A DNA stretch of 64,000 nucleotides from Owenia fusiformis (Eukaryota; Annelida; Polychaeta; Sabellida; Oweniidae): positions 6,653,525-6,717,524 of the forward strand of contig CAIIXF020000004.1 in assembly GCA_903813345.2 (NCBI GenBank), written 5' to 3'. Positions within the stretch are counted from its first letter, which is position 1. Each line of letters opens with the position of its first letter. Made by a program: the position numbers and the translations under genes. The notes beneath the pieces are model-generated. The model ran no database searches. It was given only the letters and a program-made list of their open reading frames with translations, and was not told the origin of the DNA. Positions 63,779 to 64,000 of the stretch are shown here, in pieces.

Positions 63779-64000
63779 AGGCAAAACTGCCCTAATTCAC
63801 GTCACCATACTAGTCAATGGGCAAAAGGGCAAAAGCCTGACTTTTTATCTCCAGTTATGGATTTATGTGGCCTCACTGGCCTATCTGAGGTTCTAAAGCT
63901 ATGTCTAAGCTACATCTTGACACTAAACTCAATAGGGGCCAATCATCTACTTTTTGAAATAATTGGTCAATTGTGACACTACCCCCTCTCTCTGCAGACA
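63779..64000 (+). repeat. Second unit of the 1330-bp repeat, cut by the window end
   Basis: Identical over all 222 visible bases to 62449-62670 (AGGCAAAACTGCCCTAATTC through CCCTCTCTCTGCAGACA). Confidence 0.85.

Noticed and set aside
62449-64000. Long terminal repeats of a small retroelement
   Set aside because: The 222-bp direct repeats do not start TG or end CA, no primer-binding site or coding frame lies between them, and the second copy runs off the window. A tandem repeat is simpler.

Overview
The window is animal genomic DNA: AT-rich, with long introns bounded by GT/AG and crowded with minisatellites and short non-autonomous DNA transposons. There is no bacterial gene organisation. The presence of a hemoglobin-linker-like secreted protein, together with the repeat style, suggests a marine invertebrate, perhaps an annelid or another lophotrochozoan. 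That placement is inference, and the species cannot be named from the sequence.

Three protein genes can be assembled exon by exon, with every exon junction keeping the reading frame. (1) Minus strand, 12182 to 1862 and beyond the left edge: a strawberry notch (SBNO) family helicase-like regulator. Sixteen coding exons are visible; the seventeenth lies in a tandem array cut by the window start. (2) Plus strand, 13295-40598: a complete 11-exon alkaline ceramidase 3-type gene (320 aa) in which the metal-binding and catalytic residues of human ACER3 are all present at a constant offset of four. Genes 1 and 2 are head to head, with 1.1 kb between start codons. (3) Minus strand, 54963-49622: a complete 6-exon secreted protein (257 aa) with a signal peptide, a coiled-coil-like region, one LDL-receptor class A module and a C-terminal beta-rich domain, the architecture of annelid extracellular hemoglobin linker chains. 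A fourth locus, 58186-59016 on the plus strand, is an intronless short-chain dehydrogenase broken by one stop and two frameshifts.

The most striking feature is that several tandem arrays are built from exon-intron junctions. The SBNO exon at the left edge is present at least 12 times (about 124-bp units), each copy with its own splice acceptor. ACER exon 2 is preceded by 16 partial copies (62-bp units), each with an acceptor. ACER exon 8 is preceded by 16 partial copies (103-bp units), each with an acceptor. The SBNO exon ending at 4140 is followed by a 19-20-bp array that re-creates its splice donor. Two further ACER introns begin with a minisatellite within about 15 bp of the donor. In the two ACER arrays the copies I translated run into stops, so a productive mRNA needs one particular acceptor out of 17.

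The rest is repeat-rich: a TTAA-flanked palindromic MITE swarm (six or more copies) in and around the linker gene, foldback elements of about 720 bp, a CAGGCCCGTAGC-ended element with 5-8-bp target duplications, a tRNA-derived SINE in two copies, a degraded Tc1/mariner copy, a GTCACCAC-ended dispersed family with about ten copies (one inflated by an internal satellite), and the start of a 1330-bp tandem repeat at the right edge.
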